A stretch of DNA of 64,000 nt from Caballeronia hypogeia. GTDB taxonomy: Bacteria > Pseudomonadota > Gammaproteobacteria > Burkholderiales > Burkholderiaceae. The position numbers and the translations under genes were made by a program. The DNA is taken from contig NZ_FCOA02000004.1 in assembly GCF_001544875.2 (NCBI RefSeq), positions 186,001 to 250,000 on the forward strand. The letters are read 5' to 3'. The notes below the pieces were generated by a model. The model did no database searches. It worked only from the letters and a program-made list of their open reading frames with translations, and had not been told where the DNA came from. This document shows, piece by piece, positions 1 to 10,800 of the stretch (the first letter of the stretch is position 1; each line of letters begins with the position of its first letter).

Positions 1-1001
1 GGGGCGAGGGCGCGCAGCTCGATCACGCGGGCGCGATCGCGCATCTGGGCGCATTCCTGCGCGGGCATGAAGCGGGACATCATCTGATCGGCGTCGGGCA
101 TCGCGTGGTGCATGGCGGCGCGCATTTCACGAAGCCGGTGCTGGCCAACGCCCAGGTGCTCGACGAGCTCGACAAGCTCACTCCGCTCGCGCCGCTGCAC
201 CAGCCGCACAATCTGAAGCCGATCCGCATCATCGCGGAGCGTAATCCAGACCTGCCGCAAGTGGCGTGCTTCGATACCGCGTTTCACGCGAGCCAGACGA
301 CGCTCGCGCAGGCCTTCGCGCTGCCCGAGTCGATCACGAAGAACGGGGTGCGGCGCTACGGCTTTCATGGCCTTTCCTATGAGTACATCGCGAGCGTGCT
401 GCCGGAGGTCGCGCCCGCAGCCGCGCGCGGCCGCACGGTGGTCGCGCATCTGGGCAACGGCGCGAGCCTGTGCGCGCTGGACGCGGGCAAAAGCGTGGCG
501 AGCACCATGGGCTTCACGGCCGTCGACGGTCTCATGATGGGCACGCGCTGCGGCAATCTCGATCCGGGCGTGATCCTTTACATGTTCGACGAACTCGGCA
601 TGAACGCGCGCGAGATCGAAGACCTGCTGTATCGCGGCTCGGGACTCCTCGGCGTGTCCGGCGTGTCGGGCGACATGCGCGCGCTGCTCGCGAGCCAGGA
701 CGAACGCGCGCGCTTCGCCATCGACTTGTACGTGTATCGCATCGGCCGCGAACTCGGCTCGATGAGCGCCGCGCTGCAAGGGCTCGATGCGGTGGTGTTC
801 ACGGCGGGCATCGGCGAGCATTCGAAGGAGATCCGGCAGCGCGTGTGCGAGCAGGCGGCGTGGTGGGGCATCGAGTTCGATCCCGCCGCGAACGGGCGCG
901 GCGACGCGTGCATCAGCAAGCCGTCGAGCAAGGTGAGCGCATGGGTCATTCCCACCAACGAGGAACTGATGATCGCGCGGCATACGCAGGCGCTGATCTG
1001 A
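1..1001 (+). CDS. ackA: Acetate kinase, 3' part (5' end outside window)
   Basis: This is the C-terminal 332 residues or so of acetate kinase, which converts acetate and ATP to acetyl phosphate and ADP in the cytoplasm. The frame is open from base 3, so roughly 65 N-terminal residues lie before the window. Family motifs are clear: GHRVVHGG near the start, HLGNGAS (phosphate binding), MGTRCGNLDPG and FTAGIGEHS in the actin-like ATPase fold, and a terminal EELMIARHT. It is followed after 19 bases by fabI on the same strand. In Burkholderiaceae such an ackA often follows a phosphate acetyltransferase gene, which would lie to the left. Only the missing 5' end is uncertain. Confidence 0.95.
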   Translation, partial: GEGAQLDHAGAIAHLGAFLRGHEAGHHLIGVGHRVVHGGAHFTKPVLANAQVLDELDKLTPLAPLHQPHNLKPIRIIAERNPDLPQVACFDTAFHASQTTLAQAFALPESITKNGVRRYGFHGLSYEYIASVLPEVAPAAARGRTVVAHLGNGASLCALDAGKSVASTMGFTAVDGLMMGTRCGNLDPGVILYMFDELGMNAREIEDLLYRGSGLLGVSGVSGDMRALLASQDERARFAIDLYVYRIGRELGSMSAALQGLDAVVFTAGIGEHSKEIRQRVCEQAAWWGIEFDPAANGRGDACISKPSSKVSAWVIPTNEELMIARHTQALI

Positions 1002-1020
1002 AACCCCAAGGAGCAAGCGC

Positions 1021-1803
1021 ATGACATTGAACGTCCCGCAGCCTCCGCTCAAGGGCGCGAAAGCGCTCGTCACGGGCATCGCCAACGAGCACTCGATCGC
1101 CTATGGGTGCGCGAAGGCGTTTCGCGAACTCGGCGCCGATCTCGCCATCACCTATGCGGACGAGAAGGCGCGGCCGTATGTCGAGCCGCTCGCGCGCAGT
1201 CTCGAAGCGCCGGTCTTCATGCCTTTCAACGCGTCGCGGCAGGACGAACTCGATGCGCTGTTCGAGCGCATCGAACAGGAGTGGGGCGGCCTCGACATAC
1301 TCGTGCATTCCATTGCGTGGGCGCCGAAGGAAGATTTGCAGGGCGGCCTCCTGAACTGCTCGGCGGAAGGCTTCGCCAAGGCGATGGACATTTCCTGCCA
1401 TTCGTTCGTGCGCATGGCGCGGCTCGCCGCGCCCTTGATGAAGAACGGCGGCACGATGTTCACCATGAGCTATCACGGCGCGAACAAGGTCGTCGCCAAT
1501 TACAACGTGATGGGTCCGGTGAAGGCGGCGCTCGAAGCCTGCTCGCGCTATCTCGCCTATGAGCTCGGACCGCAGGGCATTCGCGTACACGCGATCTCGC
1601 CCGGACCGCTCAAGACGCGCGCGGCTTCGGGGCTCAAGGACTTCGACCTGTTGCTGACGGAGGCGGCCGAGCGCGCGCCGCTCGGCGAACTGGTGGACAT
1701 CATGGATGTCGGCTTCACCTGCGCCTTTCTCGCTACGCCGTACGCGCGGCGACTGTCGGGCGAGACGCTTTATGTGGACGGCGGCGTGAACATCATGGGA
1801 TGA
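1021..1803 (+). CDS. fabI: Enoyl-[acyl-carrier-protein] reductase (NADH), FabI family
   Basis: This 260-residue protein is an SDR-fold enoyl-ACP reductase, which reduces the trans-2-enoyl group in the last step of a fatty-acid elongation cycle. It has the FabI form of the cofactor loop (TGIANEHSIAYGCAK, residues about 19-33) and the FabI catalytic pair: Tyr in SYHGANK and Tyr-x6-Lys in YNVMGPVK. The length matches FabI. An AAGGAG-like ribosome site precedes the ATG. The next gene overlaps its stop by 4 bases, so the two are probably translated together. Because it is linked to ackA rather than to other fab genes, it may be a second FabI paralogue with a special role; that is inference. Confidence 0.9.
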   Translation: MTLNVPQPPLKGAKALVTGIANEHSIAYGCAKAFRELGADLAITYADEKARPYVEPLARSLEAPVFMPFNASRQDELDALFERIEQEWGGLDILVHSIAWAPKEDLQGGLLNCSAEGFAKAMDISCHSFVRMARLAAPLMKNGGTMFTMSYHGANKVVANYNVMGPVKAALEACSRYLAYELGPQGIRVHAISPGPLKTRAASGLKDFDLLLTEAAERAPLGELVDIMDVGFTCAFLATPYARRLSGETLYVDGGVNIMG

Positions 1804-2816
1804 CCATGTTCGACTGGCTTTTCAAACGGGGCGGCGGAACCGATCATGCGTCGCGCGACGACGTGCGCCGCGCGCTCGATCGCATCACCGGCATCGCGCC
1901 GCAACTGAAGCTCGCGAATCGCTACGAGGCGCGGCTTGCGCCGGTCATCGGCACGACGCTGGCGTTCGCGCGCGAACTTGTTTCCGCGCTGCCGCCGCCG
2001 CGCGATGCGAAGCCCGATGCCTGGGCCGGCGACGCGCATCTGCGCGCGATGTTCGCGACGCCCGAAGACATCACCGAGGTGATCGGCCAGTCGACCGACG
2101 TGCGCAACTGGTTCGACGCGCACATCGCGCCGGATCACGTGTATGCGGTGCTGAGCAGCCGGCTGGTGGAGCGGCGCGTGCTGGGCGCGGCGCTCGAAGG
2201 CGGCGTGATGCGCTCGGATGTCGCGCGCACGACCATCGGCTTCGATGACAAGCGCATCCGCATCTGCGACGAATCCGATGATGCGCTCAGGCACAACATC
2301 GTCCAGCGCGTGATCGAGCAACTGACGCTCGAAGCGGTGTCGCGCGTGGCGGAGCAGGCCGCGCGCCGCGACGCGCTGCAGGAGCATCGGGCGCTGCTCA
2401 CCGCGCGCATGCAGATGCTCGGCCGGCGCGGCGTGGGCATGAGCAGCCTGATCGCATCGACGGATCTCGCGGGCGACGCCACTCGTCTGCAACGCGACTT
2501 CGAGGAAAACGAGGCGGCGCTGGCCGCGCTGGGCTCGGTCGCCGACGCCATCGAAATGCAGCTTCAGACGGTCATCGATCTGCTCGCGGCGCCCGAGGCG
2601 CTGATTCACGTCACGCAGCGCACGCTGTGCATCAACCAGATGAACCTGCTCGTGGAAGACGGCAGCGACGAATGCGGCGCGCAGTTGACCATTCACCTCG
2701 CGCACATGCCGATGCAGCCGCCGCAGACGCGCGCGGTCGAGTTCGTACGCATCGCGCGCCGCGACATGCCGCCCGCGGGCTCGACGCTCGAAGGCGCCGA
2801 AAACTGGGTGCTGTGA
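1800..2816 (+). CDS. Conserved hypothetical protein, coupled to fabI
   Basis: I do not recognise a family for this 338-residue protein. It starts MTMFDWLFKR; the ATG at 1800 overlaps the fabI stop (ATGA), and a second ATG at 1806 is an alternative. There is no signal peptide or membrane segment. The protein is rich in Arg, Ala and Glu, and residues about 180-270 look helical and coiled-coil prone (repeated EQ, LQRDFEENEAAL, AIEMQLQ). It ends just before the convergent pqiC gene, 9 bases away. Codon use matches its neighbours, which supports a real gene. The coupling suggests a link to the ackA-fabI unit, but no function can be given. Confidence 0.75.
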   Translation: MTMFDWLFKRGGGTDHASRDDVRRALDRITGIAPQLKLANRYEARLAPVIGTTLAFARELVSALPPPRDAKPDAWAGDAHLRAMFATPEDITEVIGQSTDVRNWFDAHIAPDHVYAVLSSRLVERRVLGAALEGGVMRSDVARTTIGFDDKRIRICDESDDALRHNIVQRVIEQLTLEAVSRVAEQAARRDALQEHRALLTARMQMLGRRGVGMSSLIASTDLAGDATRLQRDFEENEAALAALGSVADAIEMQLQTVIDLLAAPEALIHVTQRTLCINQMNLLVEDGSDECGAQLTIHLAHMPMQPPQTRAVEFVRIARRDMPPAGSTLEGAENWVL

Positions 2817-2825
2817 TCGGCCGGA

Positions 2826-3413
2826 TCACTTCGAGGCACCGCCTCCGATCGCCGTCGCGATGTCGCGCGAGACACGCGCGAGCGCCCGGCTGTGCGCGGC
2901 CACCAGCGCATCGTAATCCGCGCCGCTGACGGGCTCGCTCACGCGCGTGCGCCCGGTGAGCGCATTGTCGTCGCCAAAAGTGCGCACGGTCCAGTGCGCA
3001 TCGATCGCCACGTGGTCGCCGGGCACCGATTCGAACTGCTGGATATCGACACGCACGCGCAACGCGTCCAGATCGGGAATCGCGCGCGCTGCGGGCGCGA
3101 TCTTGTCCGACCCGAGCAACAGCGTCAGATCGCCGGCTATGGCGTCCGCGATGCTGCTTTTCAGCGGCTCGCCCCAGCGCGCGAATTCATTGAGCGTGAC
3201 CTGATTGCTGGTATCGCGCGTGACGATCTGCGGGCGGTCGACGAGATCCGGCACCGTCACCGGCCCGACGATCACGGGCCGCGACGGGGCACGTGCGCCC
3301 GTCGCCGTGAGCGACGAGTCCGCGCTCAGGTGATAGAACTTCGCGGTCGGCGAAGCGCATCCGCCGAGCAGCGTCACGAGCAGAACGAGAGAGGCGAGAG
3401 CGGGCCGCATCAC
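2826..3413 (-). CDS. pqiC: PqiC-family outer-membrane lipoprotein (ABC-type auxiliary)
   Basis: This 195-residue protein begins with a lipoprotein signal ending in LLGGC, giving an acylated Cys near residue 19. The rest resembles the PqiC/YmbA auxiliary family: FYHLSADSSL, then GPVTVPDLVDRPQIV, a WGEPL segment and a C-terminal helix. PqiC is known to anchor the PqiB tunnel at the outer membrane. The start overlaps the pqiB stop by 4 bases, so it is the last gene of the Pqi unit and of the six-gene operon that starts at 12353. The identification rests on the lipobox, motif pattern and gene order. Confidence 0.88.
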   Translation of the reverse strand: MMRPALASLVLLVTLLGGCASPTAKFYHLSADSSLTATGARAPSRPVIVGPVTVPDLVDRPQIVTRDTSNQVTLNEFARWGEPLKSSIADAIAGDLTLLLGSDKIAPAARAIPDLDALRVRVDIQQFESVPGDHVAIDAHWTVRTFGDDNALTGRTRVSEPVSGADYDALVAAHSRALARVSRDIATAIGGGASK

Positions 3414-5011
3414 TTCTTGTCCTCCGGCTTGCCGCGCAAGAGCGCTTCGGGATGCTGCTGCAGATAGTCGGCGAGACTGCGGAACGACGCCGCCGTGCGC
3501 GTCAGCTCGCGGATCGCCTCGGCCGTGTCCTGCTGCAGACCCGAATCCGGCATCAGCGTCGAATGGGCTGCGTCGAGCGCGGCGCGCGCGGCGGCGAGCG
3601 TCGTCGCGGCTTGCGGCACGACCGTCGTGTTGAGGTTCTGCATCAGCAGGCTCGTGTTGTTGAGCGTCTGCTGCGCGCTCGCGGTGAGCTGCTCGATCGG
3701 CAGCTTGTCGATGCGCGTCATGATGCGGTTGATCGAATCCTGCAGTGAATCGAGGCCGCTCGGCGTGGTCGGAATCTCGGGCGGCGAGCGATCCCAGTCG
3801 ATGCTCTCCTTCTTCGCGCTCGGGAAGAAATCCATCGCGACATAAAGCTGGCCAGTCAGGATGCTGCCCGTGCGCAATTGCCCGCGCAATCCGCGCGAGA
3901 CGAGAAAGTCCGCCAGCGCCTTCGGGTCGCTGACCATGCGCCCGCCCTTCGGCCCGTTCGCGAAGCGCGACGTGAAGCGCTCCGGATACAGCTTCACTTC
4001 CACCGGGATGCTGATCTGCTTCGTGACCGGATCGAAGCGCGTGTTGATGGCCGACACTTCGCCGATCTGAATGCCGCGGAATTCGACCGGCGCGCCGACC
4101 GCGAGCCCGCGCACCGAACCCTGGAAGTTGAACACGTAAGTCTCGACGATGTGCTCCTGTACGCGCAGCGCCTCGGTGCGCGTCGGGAACAGCGTGAAGG
4201 TGGTGTCGGCGGGCGCTTCCGCCCAGGTCAGCGACACGGCCGGCGTCTCGAACGCGAGCCCGCCGATCAGGATCGACACGAGCGATTGCGTGTTGACCTT
4301 GAGGCCATCGGTGCCGAGCGACACGTCGATGCCGCCCGCCTGCCAGAAGCGCGAATCCGCGTTCACGTAGCGGTCGTAGGGCGAGTTGACGAACACGTGC
4401 AGGGTGACGCCGCTGCCGTCCTTGTCGAGCTCGAATGAAGTGACCTGGCCCACTTGCAGGCGACGGAAATAGACCGGCGTGCCGACATCGACCGAACCCA
4501 GATCCGGGGCCTTCAGCACGAACTGCCGTCCGGGCACGTCGCTCGCGAAGACCGGCGGCGTTTCGAGGCCGACATAATCGCGCCGGTCGCGTTTCGTGTG
4601 GCCCACATCCATGCCGATATACGCGCCCGACAGCAGCGTGCCGATGCCCGACACCGATCCGCCGGCCACGCGCGGACGCACGACCCAGAAGCGCGTGTCG
4701 TCGACGAGCATTTTCGTGGCGTCGCGCCGCAGCTCCGCGGTGGCGACCACGTGCTTGAAGTCATCCGACAGCGCCACCGATTTCACGAGGCCGATATCGA
4801 CGTCCTTGAACTTGATCTTCGTCTTGCCCGCCTCGAGCCCTTCGCCGGTCTTGAAGGTGATGGTGACGGTCGGCCCCTGCGCGAGCACGGCCTGCACCGC
4901 GAGCCAGATGCCGATGATCACGGCGATCGCCGGCACGACCCAGACCCAGGGAATGCGCCAGCGCTTCTTCGACACCACTTCGGCGTCGGGCATGTTGTCG
5001 GGCGAGCTCAT
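3410..5011 (-). CDS. pqiB: Intermembrane transport protein PqiB (three MCE domains)
   Basis: This 533-residue protein has one N-terminal membrane helix (WVWVVPAIAVIIGIWLAVQA, about residues 22-41) followed by three MCE/MlaD repeats starting near residues 45, 160 and 285. Each repeat has the typical GLEAGKTKIKFKDVDIG or GAPVEFRGIQIGEV pattern. A helical tail after residue 430 (LDSLQDSINRIMTRID and following) fits the tunnel-forming C-terminus of PqiB. The family forms a periplasm-spanning channel for lipid or hydrophobic cargo. It overlaps pqiA and pqiC by 4 bases on either side, so the three are translated as one unit. Confidence 0.95.
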   Translation of the reverse strand: MSSPDNMPDAEVVSKKRWRIPWVWVVPAIAVIIGIWLAVQAVLAQGPTVTITFKTGEGLEAGKTKIKFKDVDIGLVKSVALSDDFKHVVATAELRRDATKMLVDDTRFWVVRPRVAGGSVSGIGTLLSGAYIGMDVGHTKRDRRDYVGLETPPVFASDVPGRQFVLKAPDLGSVDVGTPVYFRRLQVGQVTSFELDKDGSGVTLHVFVNSPYDRYVNADSRFWQAGGIDVSLGTDGLKVNTQSLVSILIGGLAFETPAVSLTWAEAPADTTFTLFPTRTEALRVQEHIVETYVFNFQGSVRGLAVGAPVEFRGIQIGEVSAINTRFDPVTKQISIPVEVKLYPERFTSRFANGPKGGRMVSDPKALADFLVSRGLRGQLRTGSILTGQLYVAMDFFPSAKKESIDWDRSPPEIPTTPSGLDSLQDSINRIMTRIDKLPIEQLTASAQQTLNNTSLLMQNLNTTVVPQAATTLAAARAALDAAHSTLMPDSGLQQDTAEAIRELTRTAASFRSLADYLQQHPEALLRGKPEDKK

Positions 5012-6336
5012 GGGGAAACCTCGCGCGAAAATTCAGGGGAGATCTCGGGGTCCCAGATCAGGCGCGGATCGAAGGACATCGCCGCGAACATTGTCAGCAC
5101 GACGACGGCGCCGAACGCGATGGCCGCCGGACCGGCCTCGATCGTCGCCATCGCGCTGAACTGCACCAGCGCGACCAGCACCGCGATCACGTAGATGTCG
5201 AGCATCGACCAGCGGCCCACGAACTCGACGATGCGATAGATGCGCGCGCGCTGCACATTACGCTTCGACATGCGCAGATTTGCGGTCGTGGCGAGATAGC
5301 CGATGGCGAGAATCTTGAGCATCGGCACCGCGATGCTGGCGATGAACACGATGATTGCGAGCGGCCACGAACCCGAATGCCACAGGTACGCGACGCCGCT
5401 CATGATGGTGTCCTTCTGGGCGCCGAACAGTGAGCTCGTGTTCATCACGGGCAGCAGGTTCGCGGGGATGTAGAGGATCGCCGCCGAGATCAGATACGCC
5501 CACGTGCGCGACAGGCTCGCCGGCTTGCGCAGATGCAGGCGAGCGCCGCAACGCGGACAGCGCAGGTGCGCCTCATGGAGCCCGTCAGGCCGCGCGCCGC
5601 GCGTGGACAATCCGCAGTCGTGACACACGCAGATGCCGCTTTGCGCCGCCGTGCGTCCCGCGAGCGGCGTGTCGGCGGGCAGGGCGGGCGGCGCGGTTTC
5701 GATGCGTTCCCACATCGCTCGTTCGTCGAAGGCGGAATTCGCCGCGACGAGCAGGAGCATCAGCGCGGCGAGCGACCACAGCGCCGGACCCGTCACCACC
5801 GACGCGATATGCGCGAGCTTCACCACCGCGACCAGCAGACCCAGCATCAGCACTTCGGTCATGCCCCAGTTGCGCGCCACGCGCAACAGCCGGAACACGG
5901 CGTCCGCGCGCCACGGACGGCGCTCGATGTACAGCGGCAGCAGCAGCCACACGAGGCCGAACGACTGGAGCGCGGGCATCAGGATCGTCGTGACGAAAAT
6001 GAGGGCGGCGAGCGGCCACATGCCGTCGCGATACAGCACGCGCACCGCGCCGGCCAGCGTCGTTTCGACGAGGTCGCCGTTCACCGCGAGACCTACGATC
6101 GGGAACGCGTTCGAGATCACCCACAGCACGCAGGCGGCGAACGCGTAGGCGAGCGCGCGATCGAAGCCGCGTCCGCGCCGCCGGTACAGCACCGCGCGGC
6201 AACGGCAGCAGCGCAGCGCGCCGCCCGGCGGCACGTCGTTTTCGCGTTGCAGCAGATCGCATTCGTGGCATGCGATCAGCCCGCGTTCGCTGCGTGGATC
6301 GCGTGCCGTCGACTGCGCGGAGATCGCCGTGTTCAT
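5008..6336 (-). CDS. pqiA: Paraquat-inducible protein A, duplicated PqiA domains
   Basis: This 442-residue inner-membrane protein has two PqiA repeats. Each has a zinc-ribbon-like Cys set (CHECDLLQ with CCRCRA near the N-terminus, and CHDCGLS with CPRCGA near residue 240) followed by four hydrophobic helices. Signature segments such as ANLLPVMNTSSLFG and RWSMLDIYVIAVLVALVQF are present in the second repeat. PqiA is the membrane partner of the PqiB tunnel. The ATG overlaps the stop of the upstream outer-membrane channel gene by 4 bases, which ties the Pqi genes to the RND pump operon. Confidence 0.95.
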   Translation of the reverse strand: MNTAISAQSTARDPRSERGLIACHECDLLQRENDVPPGGALRCCRCRAVLYRRRGRGFDRALAYAFAACVLWVISNAFPIVGLAVNGDLVETTLAGAVRVLYRDGMWPLAALIFVTTILMPALQSFGLVWLLLPLYIERRPWRADAVFRLLRVARNWGMTEVLMLGLLVAVVKLAHIASVVTGPALWSLAALMLLLVAANSAFDERAMWERIETAPPALPADTPLAGRTAAQSGICVCHDCGLSTRGARPDGLHEAHLRCPRCGARLHLRKPASLSRTWAYLISAAILYIPANLLPVMNTSSLFGAQKDTIMSGVAYLWHSGSWPLAIIVFIASIAVPMLKILAIGYLATTANLRMSKRNVQRARIYRIVEFVGRWSMLDIYVIAVLVALVQFSAMATIEAGPAAIAFGAVVVLTMFAAMSFDPRLIWDPEISPEFSREVSP

Positions 6337-7820
6337 TGCACCGTCTGCGATGCGGGTTGACCGGTTGGGGTGGCGTCGGCGGGCGGGTTCGCCATCTGCT
6401 GCGTGGTCAGCTTGTCCGCCGCCATCACCCAGCCGCCGCCCATCACCTTGTAGAGCTGCACGAACGATGCGAGCGCGGCCGCCTGGGTTTGCGTCTCCGA
6501 GAGTTGCGCGTTGAACAGGCTGCGCTCGGCGTCGAGCACTTCGATATAGCTCGTGTAGCCGCCTTCGTAGCGCGCCCGCGCGAGACGCGCATAGGTGGCG
6601 AGCGCCGTGACCTGGCGGATCTGCACTTCGAGCTGCTCATGCAGCTTCTGCGAGGAGATGAGCGCGTCGTCGACCTCCTGGAAGGCGACCTGGATCGCCT
6701 TCTGATAGGTGAGCAGCGCAGCCTGCTGCTGCGCCTCGGCGCTCTGTACCTGCCCCGAGATGTTGCCCGCCGTGAAGATCGGCTGCGTGACCTGACCCGC
6801 GAACGACCACACTCTCGCCGGTCCCGTGAACAGCGACGAGAATTGCCCGCTCGCGGTGCCGAGCATGCCGGTGAGCGAGATTTGCGGGAAGTACAGCGCG
6901 CGCGCCGCGCCGATCAGCGCGTTGGCCGCGACCAGATCCTGTTCCGCCTGAAGCAGGTCGGGACGCCGCTCCAGCAGATCGGAAGGCAGGCCAGACGGAA
7001 TCACGGGCGTCGTCAGCTGGTCGAGGGTGTGGCCACGCAGGATCGGCCCCGGATTGTTGCCGAGCAGGACCGAGAGCGCGTCTTCCTGCTGGGCGATCTG
7101 CGTTTCGAGCTGCGGAATCGTCGCGAGCGAGGCCTCGTATTCGGACTGGCTTTGCGCCAGTTCCATCTGCGAGACTTCGCCGCCTTCGAAGCGCAACGTG
7201 AACACCTTCACCGATTCGGCGCGGCTCGCGGTCGTCCGTTTGGCGATTTCGAGCTGCTGGTCGAGGCTGCGCAGATTCAGATACGACGACGCCACCGACG
7301 CCACCAGCGAGAGGATCGTCGCGCGCCGGCCTTCCTCGGTCGACAGCAGGTTCGCGCGCGCGGCCTCGGTGAGACGCCGGTTGCGGCCGAAGAGATCGAT
7401 TTCCCACGCCGCCGATACCGATAGCTCGAAGCTGTTGTAGACCGGCCCGAAGCCGTTCAGCGGCTGCGGCCCTGCCGCCGATGCGCGATTGCGCGACGCC
7501 GTGCCGCCCGCCCCGATCTGCGGAAAGAGCGCCGCGCGCGTCGTGACGAACTGGCCCATGAACTGCTCGACCCGCGCCGCCGCGATCTTCACGTCCTTGT
7601 TGTTCGCGAGCGCGGTGGAGATCAGCTCGTCGAGCGTCGGGTCCTGGAACTGCCTCCACCATTCGCTGTTGGCGGCGTCGGCGGTTTCGGCCGCGGCGAA
7701 GCGATAGGTCGCGGGCGTTTCGACCGGCTGGCGCTTGTAATCCGGCCCGAGCAGGCAGCCGTTCAGCGAGAGCGCGGCGACTACGCCCGCGAACGAGAGA
7801 ATGAGACGTGCGCGCCGCAT
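6333..7820 (-). CDS. RND efflux outer-membrane channel lipoprotein (NodT/OprM family)
   Basis: This 495-residue protein is a TolC-like outer-membrane factor. I chose the ATG at 7820 because it gives a clear lipoprotein signal (SFAGVVAALSLNGC, Cys about residue 20) and lies 1 base past the stop of the pump gene; an ATG at 7919 would add an unlikely Arg-rich extension. Two OEP repeats are visible, with SEWWRQFQDPTLDELI and NKDVKIAAARVEQ in the first and SYIEVLDAERSLFNAQ in the second. It should form the exit duct of the pump encoded just upstream. Its stop overlaps pqiA. Confidence 0.93.
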   Translation of the reverse strand: MRRARLILSFAGVVAALSLNGCLLGPDYKRQPVETPATYRFAAAETADAANSEWWRQFQDPTLDELISTALANNKDVKIAAARVEQFMGQFVTTRAALFPQIGAGGTASRNRASAAGPQPLNGFGPVYNSFELSVSAAWEIDLFGRNRRLTEAARANLLSTEEGRRATILSLVASVASSYLNLRSLDQQLEIAKRTTASRAESVKVFTLRFEGGEVSQMELAQSQSEYEASLATIPQLETQIAQQEDALSVLLGNNPGPILRGHTLDQLTTPVIPSGLPSDLLERRPDLLQAEQDLVAANALIGAARALYFPQISLTGMLGTASGQFSSLFTGPARVWSFAGQVTQPIFTAGNISGQVQSAEAQQQAALLTYQKAIQVAFQEVDDALISSQKLHEQLEVQIRQVTALATYARLARARYEGGYTSYIEVLDAERSLFNAQLSETQTQAAALASFVQLYKVMGGGWVMAADKLTTQQMANPPADATPTGQPASQTVQ

Positions 7821-7821
7821 G

Positions 7822-10800
7822 TCAGTCTCCCTTGCCCGTGTCCGGAGCCGAGGGCGAGGCGTTCGGTCCGCCGCCGCCTTGCGTCGTCGAGCTTGCGTCC
7901 GGCGATGGCGCGGGCGCATCGCCGCTCTTCTTCTTCGAGCGAGAAGTGAGCGTTTCCAGTCCCCAGAAGAACATCGGGATGAAGAACACGGCGATGACCG
8001 TCGCGCCCAGCATCCCGCCGATCACGCCGGTGCCGATCGAGTGACGGCTGTTGGCCGATGCGCCCGTGGCGATCGCGAGCGGCACGCAGCCGAGAATGAA
8101 CGCGAGCGAGGTCATGACGATCGGGCGCAGACGCTCTTCGGCGGCGGTCATCGCCGCATCGAACACGGACTTGCCATGTTCGCGGTTCAGCACGGCGAAC
8201 TCGAAGATGAGAATGGCGTTCTTCGCCGCGAGCGCGACCAGCATCGTGAGGCCGATCTGGAAGTACACGTCGTTGTTGAGTCCGCGCAGCAGAATGGCGA
8301 GCAGCGCGCCGAAGATAGCGAACGGCACCGCCATCAGCACGCCGAACGGCAGGCTCCACTTCTCGTACTGCGCGGCGAGAATCAGGAACACCATGATCAG
8401 ACCGAACACGAACACGAGCGCCGAACTGCTGCCCGACTGCTTCGCCTCATACGCCTCGCCGCTCCACCCGATGCCGTAATCCGATGGCAAGCCCGCTGCG
8501 ACTTCCTCCAGCGCCTGAATCACCTGACCGGATGCGTAACCCGGCGCCGCGTTCGCCGTGATCTTCACCGCAGGGAAGTTGTTGAAGCGCGTGATGAGGT
8601 CCGGTCCGGTGACGTATTTCGTCGTGACCACGGATTTGAGCGGCACCATCTCGCCTGTCTTGCTCTTCACGAAAATCTGCGTGAGATCGTCCGGCCTCAG
8701 GCGGTATTGCGGCTCGGCCTGCAGGATCACCTGCCACAGCCGGCTTGAACGATTGAACTGCGACACGTACAGCGAGCCGAACATCGTCTGCATCGCGCTG
8801 TAGACGTCCTCCACGGGCACGCCGAGCGTTTCCGCCTTGTCGCGGTCGACGCTGGCGAGCAGTTGCTGCGACGACGCGTTGAAGGTGTTCGTCACGCCCG
8901 TCAGTTCGGGGCGCGCCTTCGCCTTGGCGACGAAATCGTCCACGACGGCCGCGAACTGCGAGATGGTCGCGTCGCCCTTGCTCTGAATCCATATTTCGGT
9001 GCCGCCCGTGGTGCCGAGACCCGGAATCGACGGCGGATTCAGCGGCACGACGATCCCCTGCCTGATCTGCGACAGATTCTTGTAAGCGTCGACCAGCACC
9101 GCGCGCGCGTTCTGCGTGCGAATGTTCGCGGATTTGTAGCGCTCGTCGAAACTCTTGAAGCCCACGAAGAAGGTCGATGCGTTGTTCTTGTTCTGGCTGT
9201 CCAGAATGCTGAAGCCGTCGATCGTCGTGATACTGCCCACCGCCGGCTGCTTCATGAAGTACTCGGTGACGCGGTCGGACACCTGACCGGTGCGGTCGAG
9301 GGAAGCGGCATCCGGCATGATGACCGCGCCGAGCAGATAACCCTGATCCTCCGGCGGCAGGAACGCGGTTGGAATGTCCTTCATCATCACCACGGCGAGC
9401 GCGATCATGCCGACGAACAGCAGCAACGCGATCACGAAGCGCTTGATGATGAGCCGCACGATACGCGTATAGCCGTGCGTCATGCGCTCGAACTGCCGGT
9501 CGAACCAGCGGAAGAAGCCTTTCTTCTCGTGGTGTCCGGGTTTGAGCAGCAACGCGGCGAGGGCTGGCGACAAGGTCAGCGCGACGACGCCCGATATCAC
9601 CACCGATATCGCAATCGTGATGGCGAACTGTTTATACATCTGTCCCGTGATGCCGCCGAGGAACGCCACCGGCACGAACACCGCGCACAGCACGAGCACG
9701 ATCGCGACCACCGGTCCGGCCACTTCGTCCATGGCCTGCTTGGCGGCGGTCTTCGGGTCGAGCTTGAACACGGTCATGTTGCGTTCGACGTTCTCGATCA
9801 CGACGATCGCATCGTCCACGACAATACCGATCGCGAGCACCATGCCGAATAGCGTCAGCATGTTGATGGAGAAGCCGAGCGCCTGCATGCCCATGAACGT
9901 GCCGACGATCGACACCGGCACCGCGATCACCGGAATCAGCGTCGCGCGCAGGCTTTGCAGGAACACGAACACGACGATCACCACCAGCACGACCGCCTCG
10001 AAGAACGTGTGCACCACATCGGAGATGGACGCGCGCGTGAACTCCGTCGTATCCATCGCGATCTGGTAGTCGATGCCCGGCGGAAAGCTCTTCTTCATCT
10101 CGGCGAGCGTCGCGCGCACCTGCTTCGACACGTCGAGCGCGTTCGCGCCCGGCTGCTGATAGACCGCGAGCACGGTCGCCGACTTGCCCTGGAAGCGGCT
10201 GCGGATCGAATAGTCCTTTTGCCCGAGTTCGGCGCGGCCCACATCCTTCAGCCGCACGATCGCGGCGCCGCCGGATTGCGCGCGGATGATGATGTTCTCG
10301 AACTCGGACGGCTCGGTGAGCCGGCCCGTGGTCGTCACCGCGAAGGACTGCTCGACCGGAGCGCCCGTCGGCGATTGCCCGAGGCGGCCGACCGCGAACT
10401 GCTGGTTCTGGTTCGCGACCGCGCGCTGCACGTCGCTGGCGGTGATGCCGAGTTGCGCCATGCGGTCGGGCTTGAGCCAGATGCGCATCGCGTAGTCGGG
10501 CGTGCCGAAGATGGCCGCCTGATTTGCGCCGGGAATGCGCTTGAGCGCGTCCAGGACATACACGTTCGCGTAGTTCGCGATATAGGTCGCGTCGTAGCGC
10601 TCGTCGGGCGAATAGATCGCAATGACCATCATGAAGGCCTGCGACTTCTTTTGCACTTGCACGCCCTGCGCCGTCACCGACTGCGGCAGTTGCGGCAGCG
10701 CGAGGTTCACGCGGTTCTGCACGTCGACCTGGGCGAGTTCCGGATTGGTGCCGATCTGGAAGTAGGCGTTGATCGTCAGATTGCCCGTCGACGAACTCGA